Position numbers and translations under genes: made by a program. From NCBI RefSeq assembly GCF_000378765.1, contig NZ_KB905345.1, positions 186,001 to 250,000 on the forward strand: 64,000 bases of DNA. Reading direction: 5' to 3'. Within the stretch, counting starts at the first letter, position 1, and each line of letters begins with the position of its first letter. Of the stretch, positions 18,943-27,327 are shown one piece after another. Under the pieces are notes generated by a model, which did not search any database, was not told the DNA's origin, and was given only the letters and a program-made list of their open reading frames with translations. This DNA comes from Psychroflexus tropicus DSM 15496. Its GTDB lineage: Bacteria; Bacteroidota; Bacteroidia; Flavobacteriales; Flavobacteriaceae.

Positions 18943-19848
18943 ATGGAGAAAGTAAAATTAAGCCTCGAAGATGTTGCCAATTTAGACTTTACAACCATAA
19001 TCTGGATTGCTGCACCAGTGATGTTTACTTTAGTAGCTTTAGAATCTTATTTTAGCTATAAACAGAACAAAAAGCTGTATGAGGGAAAAGATTTTATGGC
19101 TTCCACTTTTATTGGAGTAGTTAATATTCTTTTGAATGGTGTGATGAAACTTGGGGTTTTCGCGTTTTTTCTCTTTTTTTATAATTTAACTCCTTTCTAT
19201 ATTCCTCACACTTGGTGGTCTTATATTCTTTGCTTTCTAGCCTTAGATTTTATAAGATATTGGTCTCATAGAATTGCTCATGAACAACGCTTTTGGTGGT
19301 CTACACACGTTGTCCATCACAATTCTGAATATTACAATCTTTCGACTTCTTTTAGATTATCCTGGACTCAAAACCTTAAAATTGTTTTCTTTTTGCCTGT
19401 TATTTTGATGGGATTTCATCCTTTTGTGTTTCTGGTTATCCATCAATTAGAGGTTTTATATCAATTCTGGATTCATACCGAGTACATCACTAAGCTTCCA
19501 AAACCTATCGAATATATATTCACCACGCCTTCACATCATCGTGTTCACCACTCTAAGAATGAAAAGTACTTAGATAAGAATTATGGTTCTACCTTGATTA
19601 TATGGGATAGGATTTTTGGCACTTTTGAAGAAGAGGATGAAAAACCTGTGTATGGGATTACTAAACCCATTAACACTTATAACCCATTCATGCTTGTGTT
19701 TCATGAGTGGATTGCCCTTTTTAAAGACATGACCAGAGCAAAATCTGTCAAACAGGCGTTCCAGATGGCTTTTGGAAGTCCAGTGGATTACCATAAGTCT
19801 GAAATGGAAAAAGTAAGAGTTAAGCAAAGGGACCTTCAAAAAAAATAA
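18943..19848 (+). CDS. Sterol desaturase / fatty acid hydroxylase family membrane protein
   Basis: 301 residues with four to five hydrophobic segments (about 15-32, 55-85, 92-110, 145-175). The diiron histidine clusters are complete: HRIAHE, then HVVHHNSEYYN, and later SHHRVHHSKN. Members hydroxylate or desaturate lipids using O2; bacterial targets include fatty acids, carotenoids and aminolipids, and this one cannot be narrowed. It has its own good promoter and stands alone between the histidine kinase and the second M14 peptidase. Confidence 0.9.
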   Translation: MEKVKLSLEDVANLDFTTIIWIAAPVMFTLVALESYFSYKQNKKLYEGKDFMASTFIGVVNILLNGVMKLGVFAFFLFFYNLTPFYIPHTWWSYILCFLALDFIRYWSHRIAHEQRFWWSTHVVHHNSEYYNLSTSFRLSWTQNLKIVFFLPVILMGFHPFVFLVIHQLEVLYQFWIHTEYITKLPKPIEYIFTTPSHHRVHHSKNEKYLDKNYGSTLIIWDRIFGTFEEEDEKPVYGITKPINTYNPFMLVFHEWIALFKDMTRAKSVKQAFQMAFGSPVDYHKSEMEKVRVKQRDLQKK

Positions 19849-19910
19849 TTTGATCTATTAAACACATCAGAGTTTAGAGTTTTGCTTTATTTTTACCAAA
19901 ACTCCACTCG

Positions 19911-22382
19911 ATGAAATTTAGATTAGCATTAGTTCTCATTGGTTTGATAAGCATCTGTGAGGGCCAAACGACAATTCAGTCACCAGAAGAATTTCTTGGC
20001 TATCCCATAGGAACAGAATTTACCAGACATTATAAAGTAGTTGATTATTTCAATTACTTATCCGATAATAGTACTAGCATTAATTTTTCTTCTTATGGTA
20101 AAACCAATGAGAACAGAGTCCTTAGTTATGCATTAATCTCTTCAAAAAAGAATCTTGAGACCGTTGAAGCTCATAGAGTCAATCATTTAAAACAAACTGG
20201 GATTATTGATGGGGATTCAGATTCGAAAACAGCTGTTGTTTGGTTAAGTTATAACGTGCATGGAAACGAAGCCTCTAGTACAGAGGCGTCTATGGTCACT
20301 GCTTATGAACTCATTACAAAACACCAATCTACTTTAGAAAATACAATAGTTATCATAGATCCCTGTGTGAATCCAGACGGAAGAGATCGATACGTGAATT
20401 GGTATAATCAAGTGAAGGCGACCCCATATTCCCCTTACCAGGACGCTGTAGAACATAATGAGCCCTGGCCGGGTGGAAGACCAAACCATTACCTGTTCGA
20501 TCTAAATCGAGATTGGATGTGGGCCACACAGGTAGAAACTCAGCAAAGGCTTAAACTTTATAATGACTGGATGCCTCATGTTCACGTAGACTTTCACGAA
20601 CAGGGAATCAATTCACCCTATTATTTTGCTCCTGCAGCAAAACCATATCATGATATTATTACAGATTTCCAAAAAGACTTTCAAACCCGAATTGGTAAAA
20701 ATAATGCTGAAGCTTTTGATGATCAAAGCTGGTCGTATTTTACTCGTGAACGCTTTGATTTATTTTATCCAAGCTACGGAGACACCTACCCTACCTATAA
20801 TGGTGCGATTGGAATGACTTATGAGCAGGCTGGAAACGGGAGAGCCGGACTTGGTATTTATACCGATGAAGACTATGAACTCACTCTTGTAGATCGTGTG
20901 AAGCACCATGTCGTCAGCGGGCTTTCAACTGTAAAGACTTCTTCTGAAAATGCTAAGGAACTGAATTCAGAATTCAAAACCTATTTCGAACACTCCCCCG
21001 GTTTTGATTATTATGTATTAACAGGTGATCCACAAAAGCTGAAAACACTAAGCGAACTATTTAGTAAGCATGAGTATGAGTTTAAATTTTCAACAGAGGA
21101 AACGATAAAGGGAAAACATATGTTCAGCAATTCCTCCCAAAAATTCAATGCTAAAAATGCCTTAGTTCTTCCTGCAAATCAACCTAAAGCTAAAATGTTA
21201 GAGGTTTTATTTGAAGCAGATCCCAATTTATCTACTCCTCTTACCTACGATATCACTTCCTGGAATCTGGCTTTAGCGCACGGCGTCGACATCTATACTG
21301 TAGATGGAAATATCGAAACAACATCTGAAGCTCAAGAAATTAATAAAGCTTTTATAAATGATAACACAGTAGGATATGTTGCGCCCTGGAAAAGCATGAA
21401 TGATGCTAAATTTTTAGCTCGCCTTTTATCTCATGATATCTCAGTAAGAGCCACCAACAAACCTTTTAAAATTGAAGGGAAATCCTATGAACGAGGAAGC
21501 TTAGTCATTACTAAGACTAACAATCAGCAAGCTAATTTGGATTCTTTAATCATCAATACCGCCTTTGAGATGGGTGTGAACCTCACCTCTGTTGCCACTG
21601 GATTCTCAGACTCAGGAACAGATTTTGGATCCCCAGACGTGAAAAAAGTCCACAAGCAGCGTATTGCTGTATTAAGAGGAGATGGCACGTCATCTTTAAG
21701 CTACGGTTCGCTTTGGTATTTCTTTGAACAGGAGCTGAACTACCCTATCATCTCAGTATCCACAGATGATTTCAACCGCATAGATTTAGAAGATTATGAT
21801 GTGCTGGTTTTGCCAAGTGGCAGGTACTCATCTCTGCTTAAAGGTAAGCAATTAAACTCTTTAACCAATTGGATAAAAAATGGAGGAAAAGTAATTGCTT
21901 TAGCTAATGCTGTTTCTTTTTTTGAAGGAAAAGATGGGTTTGGCTTAGAGAGTGTTGAAGTCAAAAAAGACTCTACCAACAACAAGCTTATTCCTTACGC
22001 TGATCGTGAAATGGAAAGGACTAAAAACAATATCACTGGAGCTATTTTTCAAGTAAAAGTGGATAACACCCATCCCTTAGCATTCGGTTATCAAGATACC
22101 TATGCCTCTTTAAAAACAAGCTCTTCTGCTTATAAATACTTAGATAAAGGATTTAACGTTGCCTATATGGATGAGTCTAGCCGTCGATTAAGTGGTTTTG
22201 TTGGTGAAAAAGCGGCTGAAAAGATATCCAAATCCTTAGTTTTTGGAGAACAACGTCTCGGTCGCGGTAGTGTTATCTATTTTGTGGATGATGTCATGTT
22301 TCGATCGTTCTGGGAAAACGGAAAACTGTTTTTTGCGAATGCTCTGTTTATGGTAAATAACAGAAGTCAAAGCTTTAGGTAA
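19911..22382 (+). CDS. M14-family zinc metallopeptidase with C-terminal GATase-like domain, exported
   Basis: 823 residues. Signal peptide (KFRLALVLIGLISICEG) then a zinc carboxypeptidase domain: YNVHGNEASSTEAS (HxxE), NPDGRDRYVNW, FDLNRDWMW, and HVDFHEQGINSPYYFAPA with the third ligand; GMTYEQAG may hold the catalytic Glu. After a linker region, residues about 580-680 look like a class I glutamine-amidotransferase fold: RIAVLRGDG, then DYDVLVLPSGRY, then WIKNGGKVIALANA, but with no catalytic Cys visible. Probably an envelope or extracellular peptidase. A near-consensus -7 (TATTTTTA, 19888-19895) lies 15 bases upstream. Second M14 enzyme of the window, much longer than the lipoprotein at 11.4 kb. 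Confidence 0.86.
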   Translation: MKFRLALVLIGLISICEGQTTIQSPEEFLGYPIGTEFTRHYKVVDYFNYLSDNSTSINFSSYGKTNENRVLSYALISSKKNLETVEAHRVNHLKQTGIIDGDSDSKTAVVWLSYNVHGNEASSTEASMVTAYELITKHQSTLENTIVIIDPCVNPDGRDRYVNWYNQVKATPYSPYQDAVEHNEPWPGGRPNHYLFDLNRDWMWATQVETQQRLKLYNDWMPHVHVDFHEQGINSPYYFAPAAKPYHDIITDFQKDFQTRIGKNNAEAFDDQSWSYFTRERFDLFYPSYGDTYPTYNGAIGMTYEQAGNGRAGLGIYTDEDYELTLVDRVKHHVVSGLSTVKTSSENAKELNSEFKTYFEHSPGFDYYVLTGDPQKLKTLSELFSKHEYEFKFSTEETIKGKHMFSNSSQKFNAKNALVLPANQPKAKMLEVLFEADPNLSTPLTYDITSWNLALAHGVDIYTVDGNIETTSEAQEINKAFINDNTVGYVAPWKSMNDAKFLARLLSHDISVRATNKPFKIEGKSYERGSLVITKTNNQQANLDSLIINTAFEMGVNLTSVATGFSDSGTDFGSPDVKKVHKQRIAVLRGDGTSSLSYGSLWYFFEQELNYPIISVSTDDFNRIDLEDYDVLVLPSGRYSSLLKGKQLNSLTNWIKNGGKVIALANAVSFFEGKDGFGLESVEVKKDSTNNKLIPYADREMERTKNNITGAIFQVKVDNTHPLAFGYQDTYASLKTSSSAYKYLDKGFNVAYMDESSRRLSGFVGEKAAEKISKSLVFGEQRLGRGSVIYFVDDVMFRSFWENGKLFFANALFMVNNRSQSFR

Positions 22383-22442
22383 ACTATAATCTAAAGTCTA
22401 ATGTTTTAATAAAAAGTGACATTACAGGTATCTGTGGATCAA

Positions 22443-23765
22443 TTAATTAAGGTTCACAGTACTATAATCAGCTTTAATATTGAGGGTTTTAGAAGAAAGT
22501 GAGGCAGTTTTATTTTGATAGATTTTAGAGTCGAAAGCCTCATTCACTTTATAATTCAGTTTTGAAGCTAAATCGAATTCTGAAGATTTAGAATTGATAT
22601 AGAAATTATAGACTACATCAGGCAGGCTGAGTTTTGCTGTAGAGTTCTTGAGATTAATATCAATAAATGTAAAATCCTTACTGATATTGTTTACTGTCAG
22701 TTCTCCAAAAGAGCCCTCAATCACTGCTTTTTGATTAACTCTATCGATAGTTAAGTTAGACGTTTTGGACACTGACGCAAATTCATTGACCTCTCCAATG
22801 TGAACCTTTTTCGCATACTTTAAGTTTAGATTTAAAGCCTTAGCTTTCGTGACATCTATATCAGAATAGTTGGCCGTAATGTTACAGGCTTCTCCTCTTA
22901 ATTCATCAATTTGCAAACCTGAGTAGTTCAGGTTTGCATCGATTTCATTAAGGCTTGCTATTTTAAGCTGGCTACGTTTCACATTCAAGTCCAATTTAGC
23001 ATCACGTGGAATTTTTATGATGATTTTCTTTTTTACTTTTCGATTAGCACGTAAACCTTTCAAAATTTTTCTTTCTTCCTGTAATTCAGATCTTGCTTCA
23101 TTTAATTTTTCTCTCATTTCTCTTAAAGCTGGTCTCATTTGCTCTTTTAATCTATAAGTCATGACTCTTATGGAATCTTTAAAACCACTTTTTTCAATTT
23201 CTTCATTGAACTTCTCCTTCCACTCCTGCATTTCTTCCTTAAAGTTAGACTCTTTAAACATTTCCTTAATTTCCTCTTGAAATTCAGCAATATAGGCCTT
23301 TCCTTCTTCATTGAATCTTTCCATATCAAAGTCTAGGTCTATATTCTTAATTGAAGGCGGAAGTGGTGGTAAAGGTGGCGATGGTGGTGCAATTCCTTTG
23401 ACATCTTCAGTAAGGATTTCATTATCATTTTCTTCATAATAAATATTATTTGACATAAATCGAGGGCTTTTCGTAGCAGAAGAAATTTCAACCTTTCTAG
23501 AATTACCTAATGCTTCAAACCCAGTGTTTTCCAAAATCTCATTGGCTAGGTCTTCCTCTTTAATGTCAATGCTAAATGTAGCTTCAATATCTACTCGGTT
23601 CTTATTCCACGTTTCAATGGTAATTTCAGCGTCATCTACATTAAGGAACACTTCTACATCCTTATTCACCTCAAAACTTTCTTTAAAAGTTTTCGTAGTT
23701 TGTGCGTAAGCAGAAAAGACCGATAAGAGGCACAAGCTAAATTTGATAAACGAGATTGTTTTCAT
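22443..23765 (-). CDS. Exported DUF4097-like protein (third gene of the sigma/anti-sigma unit)
   Basis: 440 residues with a signal peptide (MKTISFIKFSLCLLSVFSAYAQ). Residues 30-70 have the start typical of DUF4097-like proteins (VFLNVDDAEITIETWNKNRVDIEA). Then come a proline-rich linker (about 127-138), a strongly charged helical stretch rich in K and E (about 145-245), and a C-terminal part of regular short beta strands that suggests a beta-helix. The function of such proteins is unknown; they often accompany ECF sigma factors. Its start overlaps the anti-sigma candidate by 29 bases, so it is translated from the same message and may be a sensor or target of the system. Confidence 0.72.
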   Translation of the reverse strand: MKTISFIKFSLCLLSVFSAYAQTTKTFKESFEVNKDVEVFLNVDDAEITIETWNKNRVDIEATFSIDIKEEDLANEILENTGFEALGNSRKVEISSATKSPRFMSNNIYYEENDNEILTEDVKGIAPPSPPLPPLPPSIKNIDLDFDMERFNEEGKAYIAEFQEEIKEMFKESNFKEEMQEWKEKFNEEIEKSGFKDSIRVMTYRLKEQMRPALREMREKLNEARSELQEERKILKGLRANRKVKKKIIIKIPRDAKLDLNVKRSQLKIASLNEIDANLNYSGLQIDELRGEACNITANYSDIDVTKAKALNLNLKYAKKVHIGEVNEFASVSKTSNLTIDRVNQKAVIEGSFGELTVNNISKDFTFIDINLKNSTAKLSLPDVVYNFYINSKSSEFDLASKLNYKVNEAFDSKIYQNKTASLSSKTLNIKADYSTVNLN

Positions 23766-24300
23766 TTTGTTTTTTGTTTAAATGATTCAACTTTTGTTTT
23801 AGATTTTGAAGCAATTCTAATCTAAGTTGTAAATTATCTATCATGGCATTGACGATCTCTTCTGTCACGCCATATTCATTGAGGTCCTGTCCTAATTCTT
23901 TATAAGCATCATTAATGATCTTTAATTCTTCTAAGTAACTGTTCACCATAGCTTCATGATCCTGAGGTGTTTCTAAAGTAGCTAACTCCAGCTTTATAGA
24001 AGTAAGGTAATAGTTTTCAATAGTCTTTAAATCTGCTGACACATCACCAAGCCTCATTGTTGATTCCTGAGAAGGGTTCTGAGCACTGTTTTCAGAAACT
24101 ATATACGTCTGATTAATCATTAAGATTGTAGACAAAACAGCAATGAGGGCAACAGCAGCATATTTGTAAAACTTACTAAAATTCTTTTTAGAGCTTGATC
24201 CAAATTCTTTGTGCAATCGTTGCTCAAATTTCTTTTCATGTCCTTTAGACATTTTAAAAGACTTGGATGCATAATCAAAATCTTTACGCAAATCTTTCAT
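23737..24300 (-). CDS. Candidate membrane anti-sigma factor
   Basis: 187 residues. An N-terminal cytosolic part of about 45 mostly basic residues, one membrane segment at about 47-65 (YKYAAVALIAVLSTILMIN), and an outer helical domain of about 120 residues rich in Leu, Glu and Asn. This topology (cytosolic N-terminus, one helix, periplasmic helical domain) and a 17-base overlap with the sigma gene fit an anti-sigma factor. It lacks the HxxxCxxC zinc anti-sigma motif, so the role rests on context. I use the ATG at 24300; a TTG two codons earlier is possible. The downstream gene overlaps it by 29 bases. Confidence 0.68.
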   Translation of the reverse strand: MKDLRKDFDYASKSFKMSKGHEKKFEQRLHKEFGSSSKKNFSKFYKYAAVALIAVLSTILMINQTYIVSENSAQNPSQESTMRLGDVSADLKTIENYYLTSIKLELATLETPQDHEAMVNSYLEELKIINDAYKELGQDLNEYGVTEEIVNAMIDNLQLRLELLQNLKQKLNHLNKKQNENNLVYQI

Positions 24301-24829
24301 GATCAAATTTTTTAAGTTCTTCTTTTAATAATTTTTTTCCTCTATGAAGAAGTATTCTTGAATTGTTGGGCTTAATCCCTAATATTTCACAGATCTCCTC
24401 ATGATCATAGCCTTCCATCAAATACAATTTAAGAACGGTGGCATGCTTTCCGGGTAATTTCTCGATGCAGTTTTGAACCTCTTCTGTTGAGATGTGCGCT
24501 TTCACCTTCCAAGAATTACTTTCTTGCTCTGCTATATCTAAAACATTACTATCGATATCTTCGTGATACTTCAGTTGTCTATGGTAATCTATACTTTGAT
24601 TGATCACGATTCGTTTTAGCCATGCTCCAAAAGTGATATTTCCATTATAATTTTCAATATGTTTAAAGGCTTTAATAAAAGCCTCTTGAACTGCATCTTC
24701 TGCCAAATCTTGCTGTTTAAGGTAACGCCTGGCAATGCATAACATAGCATCACAGTAGTTGCGATATAGCTTAAGCTGAGCTTTCCGCTTACCTTTTTTA
24801 CAGTCTTCGATTAATTGGTTAGTAAACAC
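24284..24829 (-). CDS. ECF RNA polymerase sigma factor
   Basis: 181 residues. Region 2 has the usual DLAEDAVQEAFIKAFKHIENY and FGAWLKRIVINQSIDYHR pattern; region 4 has LPGKHATVLKLYLMEGYDHEEICEILGI followed by the helix-turn-helix NNSRILLHRGKKLLKEEL. The start is a GTG at 24829: the frame has a TAA upstream and no ATG between, and an ATG seven bases upstream is out of frame. First gene of an overlapping unit with the membrane anti-sigma candidate and a DUF4097-like protein, so probably an envelope-stress or surface-signal sigma factor that may control its own operon. Confidence 0.92.
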   Translation of the reverse strand: MFTNQLIEDCKKGKRKAQLKLYRNYCDAMLCIARRYLKQQDLAEDAVQEAFIKAFKHIENYNGNITFGAWLKRIVINQSIDYHRQLKYHEDIDSNVLDIAEQESNSWKVKAHISTEEVQNCIEKLPGKHATVLKLYLMEGYDHEEICEILGIKPNNSRILLHRGKKLLKEELKKFDHERFA

Positions 24830-25165
24830 ACCGGCATGTTTTATTAAAATTGCTTCATTATAAATACGTTATCATTTCGCTTGCGTTACAATTATTTGGT
24901 ATTTCGAATTCAGAATTTTTAATCAGAGTTAAATAAGCTAAGGTTAAAACACCCAAAATTAAATTTGATGTTATATTATAATTCACTTAAATACAAATAC
25001 TTATATGTAAAACTCAATGTCATAATTGAAGAATACGCGCTTCAATTAGGCTTTTATTAAATTAAATATTTTAATAATATTTAACTTAAGTTAATCATTA
25101 TTTAATTTCATATTAGATTAAAACGATCTACAAAAACATATTTTTGGAGTTATAAATTTAAGATT
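24830..25165. other. 336-base AT-rich divergent intergenic region
   Basis: Separates the ECF sigma gene (leftward) from the NAD(P)-binding protein gene (rightward). It holds a -7 element for the latter at 25139-25146. It also has a separate full -7 match TAAATTTG at 24960-24967 and a 9-bp inverted repeat, TAATTGAAG with CTTCAATTA, at 25023-25048. A 30-codon reading frame starts at 24968 and runs through that repeat, with weak support. Otherwise AT-rich sequence with nothing recognisable. Confidence 0.6.
25139..25146 (+). promoter_or_regulatory. -7 promoter element for the NAD(P)-binding protein gene
   Basis: TATTTTTG, a full match to TAnnTTTG, about 20 bases before the ATG at 25166. Confidence 0.5.
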
Positions 25166-25807
25166 ATGCAAAACATATTAGTTATAGGAGCAAATGGGAC
25201 TACAGGAAGATTAGTCTCAAAAATTTTAGAAGACTCTACAGACCATAAGCCTTTTGCGATGGTGAGAAAAGACATACAAAAACCTTTCTTTGAAAATCAA
25301 GGAATTGAAACACGGCTTGGAGATTTAGAAGAGGATTTCTCTGAAGCCTTTAAAGGTATGGACAAAGTTATTTTTGCCGCTGGATCTGGAGGAAATACAA
25401 GTGATGAAAAAACCATCGCCGTGGATCAAAATGGAGCTATAAGAGCTATTGAGCTGGCAAAAGCTTACAAATTACAGAAATTTGTGATGCTGAGCTCTAT
25501 GGGTACTGATAATCCTCAGGCTGTTGAAGGCTTAGAACAATACTTAAAGTCGAAAAAAGCTGCAGATGATTTTCTAAGGGAATCTGAAATGGTGTATACC
25601 ATTGTTCAACCAGGTGGACTTACCAATGAAAGAGGCACTGAAAAGGTTGAAATTGCTAAAAAGCTAAAAAAAATGGGACAAATACCTCGAGAAGATGTCG
25701 CAAAAGCACTTGTTTACGCACTTGAACTTGAACGCACAAAAAACACTTCTTTTGAAATGATTTCTGGGGATAAAGATCTAGAAACAAGTATGAAGAATTA
25801 TAAATAA
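25166..25807 (+). CDS. NAD(P)-binding Rossmann-fold protein (atypical SDR / NmrA-like)
   Basis: 213 residues. Begins with a strand and dinucleotide-binding motif ILVIGANGTTGRLVSKIL (GxxGxxG), then GDLEEDFSEAFKGMDKVIFAAGSGG and VMLSSMGTDNP, YTIVQPGGLTNE, as in atypical short-chain dehydrogenase proteins of the NAD(P)H-binding class. The usual YxxxK is only weakly recognisable (YLKSKKAADDFL). May be an oxidoreductase or redox-sensing protein; no substrate can be assigned. Preceded by its own promoter element and followed by a hairpin that separates it from the methyltransferase. Confidence 0.85.
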   Translation: MQNILVIGANGTTGRLVSKILEDSTDHKPFAMVRKDIQKPFFENQGIETRLGDLEEDFSEAFKGMDKVIFAAGSGGNTSDEKTIAVDQNGAIRAIELAKAYKLQKFVMLSSMGTDNPQAVEGLEQYLKSKKAADDFLRESEMVYTIVQPGGLTNERGTEKVEIAKKLKKMGQIPREDVAKALVYALELERTKNTSFEMISGDKDLETSMKNYK

Positions 25808-25819
25808 CCTTAACTTAAA

Positions 25820-25848
25820 GCTGTTCCTGATGAAGTATCAGGAACAGC
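25820..25848. repeat. 12-bp perfect inverted repeat ahead of the methyltransferase gene
   Basis: GCTGTTCCTGAT and ATCAGGAACAGC around a 5-base loop. GC-rich for this genome but not followed by a T-run, so it is not a standard terminator. It ends 10 bases before the ATG at 25859, where it could block or control initiation, or it may be a degenerate terminator or dispersed repeat. Confidence 0.8.
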
Positions 25849-25858
25849 GCTACTTATT

Positions 25859-26461
25859 ATGAAAGAATTTTGGAACGATAGGTTTGAGAAAGAGGATTTT
25901 ATATATGGTGAAGAACCCAATACTTTTTTTAAATCTCAATTAGATAGTATCAACTCCTGCGGAAAATCATTGTTTCCTATGGAAGGAGAAGGAAGAAATG
26001 CGTGTTATGCCTCAAACATGGGTTGGGAAGTTGATGCCTTCGATTATTCTGAAGCTGGAAAAAGAAAAGCAGAACAACTCTGTAATAAGAAACAATTTTC
26101 TATCAACTACAGTATTTCAACTGCTCAAGACTATAATTATCAGCCAAATACTTATGATTTGGTTGTTCTTATTTACGCACATCTTCAACCTGAATGGAGA
26201 CATCAATTCCATCAGAATATTTTCAAAAGCTTAAAACCCGGTGGAAGGCTTGTCCTTGAAGCTTTTCATCCTAATCAACTAACTCAACACTATACATCAG
26301 GAGGTCCTAAAAACCAAGACATGCTTTACACTCTTCAGATGCTTGAAAAAGATTTTCAAAATATGACTAAAATCCAAGGTGAGGAACTTGAAATTCAGTT
26401 AGATGAAGGGAAATACCATGAAGGTAAAGGCTTTGTCACAAGATTGACGGGCGTTAAATAA
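25859..26461 (+). CDS. Class I SAM-dependent methyltransferase
   Basis: 200 residues. Starts with FWNDRFEKEDFIYGEEPNTFF, the typical opening of the TehB/thiopurine-like small methyltransferases. The SAM-binding loop is MEGEGRNACYASNMGW with VDAFDYSEAG for the ribose-binding acidic residue, then YDLVVLIYAHL, and later LKPGGRLVLEAFHP. Methyl acceptor unknown (metalloid or sulfur compounds are accepted by relatives). Separated from the upstream gene by 51 bases with a strong hairpin. Confidence 0.88.
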   Translation: MKEFWNDRFEKEDFIYGEEPNTFFKSQLDSINSCGKSLFPMEGEGRNACYASNMGWEVDAFDYSEAGKRKAEQLCNKKQFSINYSISTAQDYNYQPNTYDLVVLIYAHLQPEWRHQFHQNIFKSLKPGGRLVLEAFHPNQLTQHYTSGGPKNQDMLYTLQMLEKDFQNMTKIQGEELEIQLDEGKYHEGKGFVTRLTGVK

Positions 26462-26505
26462 TTAAGCTTAATAAGAAATTGAGACGGTATAAATCAAATA
26501 ATAGC

Positions 26506-26513
26506 TAAATTTG
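26506..26513 (+). promoter_or_regulatory. -7 promoter element for the small exported protein gene
   Basis: TAAATTTG, a full match to TAnnTTTG, 16 bases before the ATG at 26530. A TTG at 26479-26481 lies 24 bases upstream, slightly long for -33 spacing. Confidence 0.48.
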
Positions 26514-26529
26514 GTTTAAACTACTTCTC

Positions 26530-27045
26530 ATGATTTTCAGATTAACTCTCATTCTTACCCTACTCACTTCAGTTGCTTCTGTTGCTCAAACTCCTCAGAT
26601 ACCAAAACTGGATTTTGAAACTTATGATTTTCCAAGAGCCGTTGTAGTTAAAACTCCAGGAAAAGATAAATCCTATTTAAAAAGTAATATCGAAATGTGG
26701 ATCGATAATTATTTTACAGATACCTCACTTATAAACAGTGAATTTGAGAACGATACATTTAGAATTAACGCCAAAGAAGATCGATTTTTCGAGATAAAGA
26801 ACTTACCTACTGAACTCCATTTTCAGTTAAAACTATCTTTAAAAGATAATAGATACCGATTTGAGGTCACCTCTTTAAGTTATAAATACTACACAGAGCT
26901 ATATGTGATCAACAACATCAATTTAATTAAAGATGATGTTATTAAAAATGATCTAGAAAATAGCCGAAACTTATTAAGCAATTTTTTTAATGCTTTAAAC
27001 CTTGAATTGTACAAGTACATAAACTCTAATGATCAAGATTGGTAA
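26530..27045 (+). CDS. Small exported protein of unknown function (possibly DUF4468-like)
   Basis: 171 residues with a signal peptide (MIFRLTLILTLLTSVASVAQ). The mature part has mixed alpha/beta character with FPRAVVVKTPGKDKSYL, NIEMWIDNYFTDTS, FRINAKEDRFFEI and a long C-terminal helical stretch. This resembles DUF4468-like proteins (a TBP-like fold) of Bacteroidota, but the call is from pattern only. No catalytic motif. It stands alone with its own promoter element, just before the giant adhesin gene. Confidence 0.6.
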   Translation: MIFRLTLILTLLTSVASVAQTPQIPKLDFETYDFPRAVVVKTPGKDKSYLKSNIEMWIDNYFTDTSLINSEFENDTFRINAKEDRFFEIKNLPTELHFQLKLSLKDNRYRFEVTSLSYKYYTELYVINNINLIKDDVIKNDLENSRNLLSNFFNALNLELYKYINSNDQDW

Positions 27046-27238
27046 ATAAAATTAACTTTTTACTTTAGATTTTAAATATTTATATTATAATTGCTTGTGT
27101 TTATACTTTAATGATTTGTAATTTAGACGACTCAAACTGTTTTTAATCAGTCAAATAAATAACAAATAACAACTTCTCTTAATAAAAAATTAAAATTTCA
27201 TATTTATTGCTTTCGTATATTAATTATTGTTATTAATA

Positions 27239-27258
27239 TTGTAGTTAAAGTTCTACAA
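27239..27258 (+). repeat. Short stem-loop in the adhesin leader (first)
   Basis: TTGTAG and CTACAA pair around an 8-base loop. It is weak alone but lies directly before a stronger stem-loop, 70 bases upstream of the adhesin start. Confidence 0.45.
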
Positions 27259-27266
27259 ATGAATTC

Positions 27267-27294
27267 TAAATTTTAAGCAAACCCTTAAAATTTA
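27267..27294 (+). repeat. 11-bp perfect inverted repeat in the adhesin leader (second)
   Basis: TAAATTTTAAG and its complement around a 6-base loop (CAAACC), ending 33 bases before the ATG of the 2344-residue adhesin. It could be a transcript-stabilising hairpin, an attenuator or an operator. It is not followed by a strong T-run. Confidence 0.7.
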
Positions 27295-27327
27295 TTTCTC
27301 GTAGATAATCTGAGTAAACTACAGCGG

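Noticed and set aside
26461-26472. Palindrome ATTAAGCTTAAT just after the methyltransferase gene
   Set aside because: A 12-base AT-rich palindrome without loop or T-run is likely by chance and does not look like a terminator.
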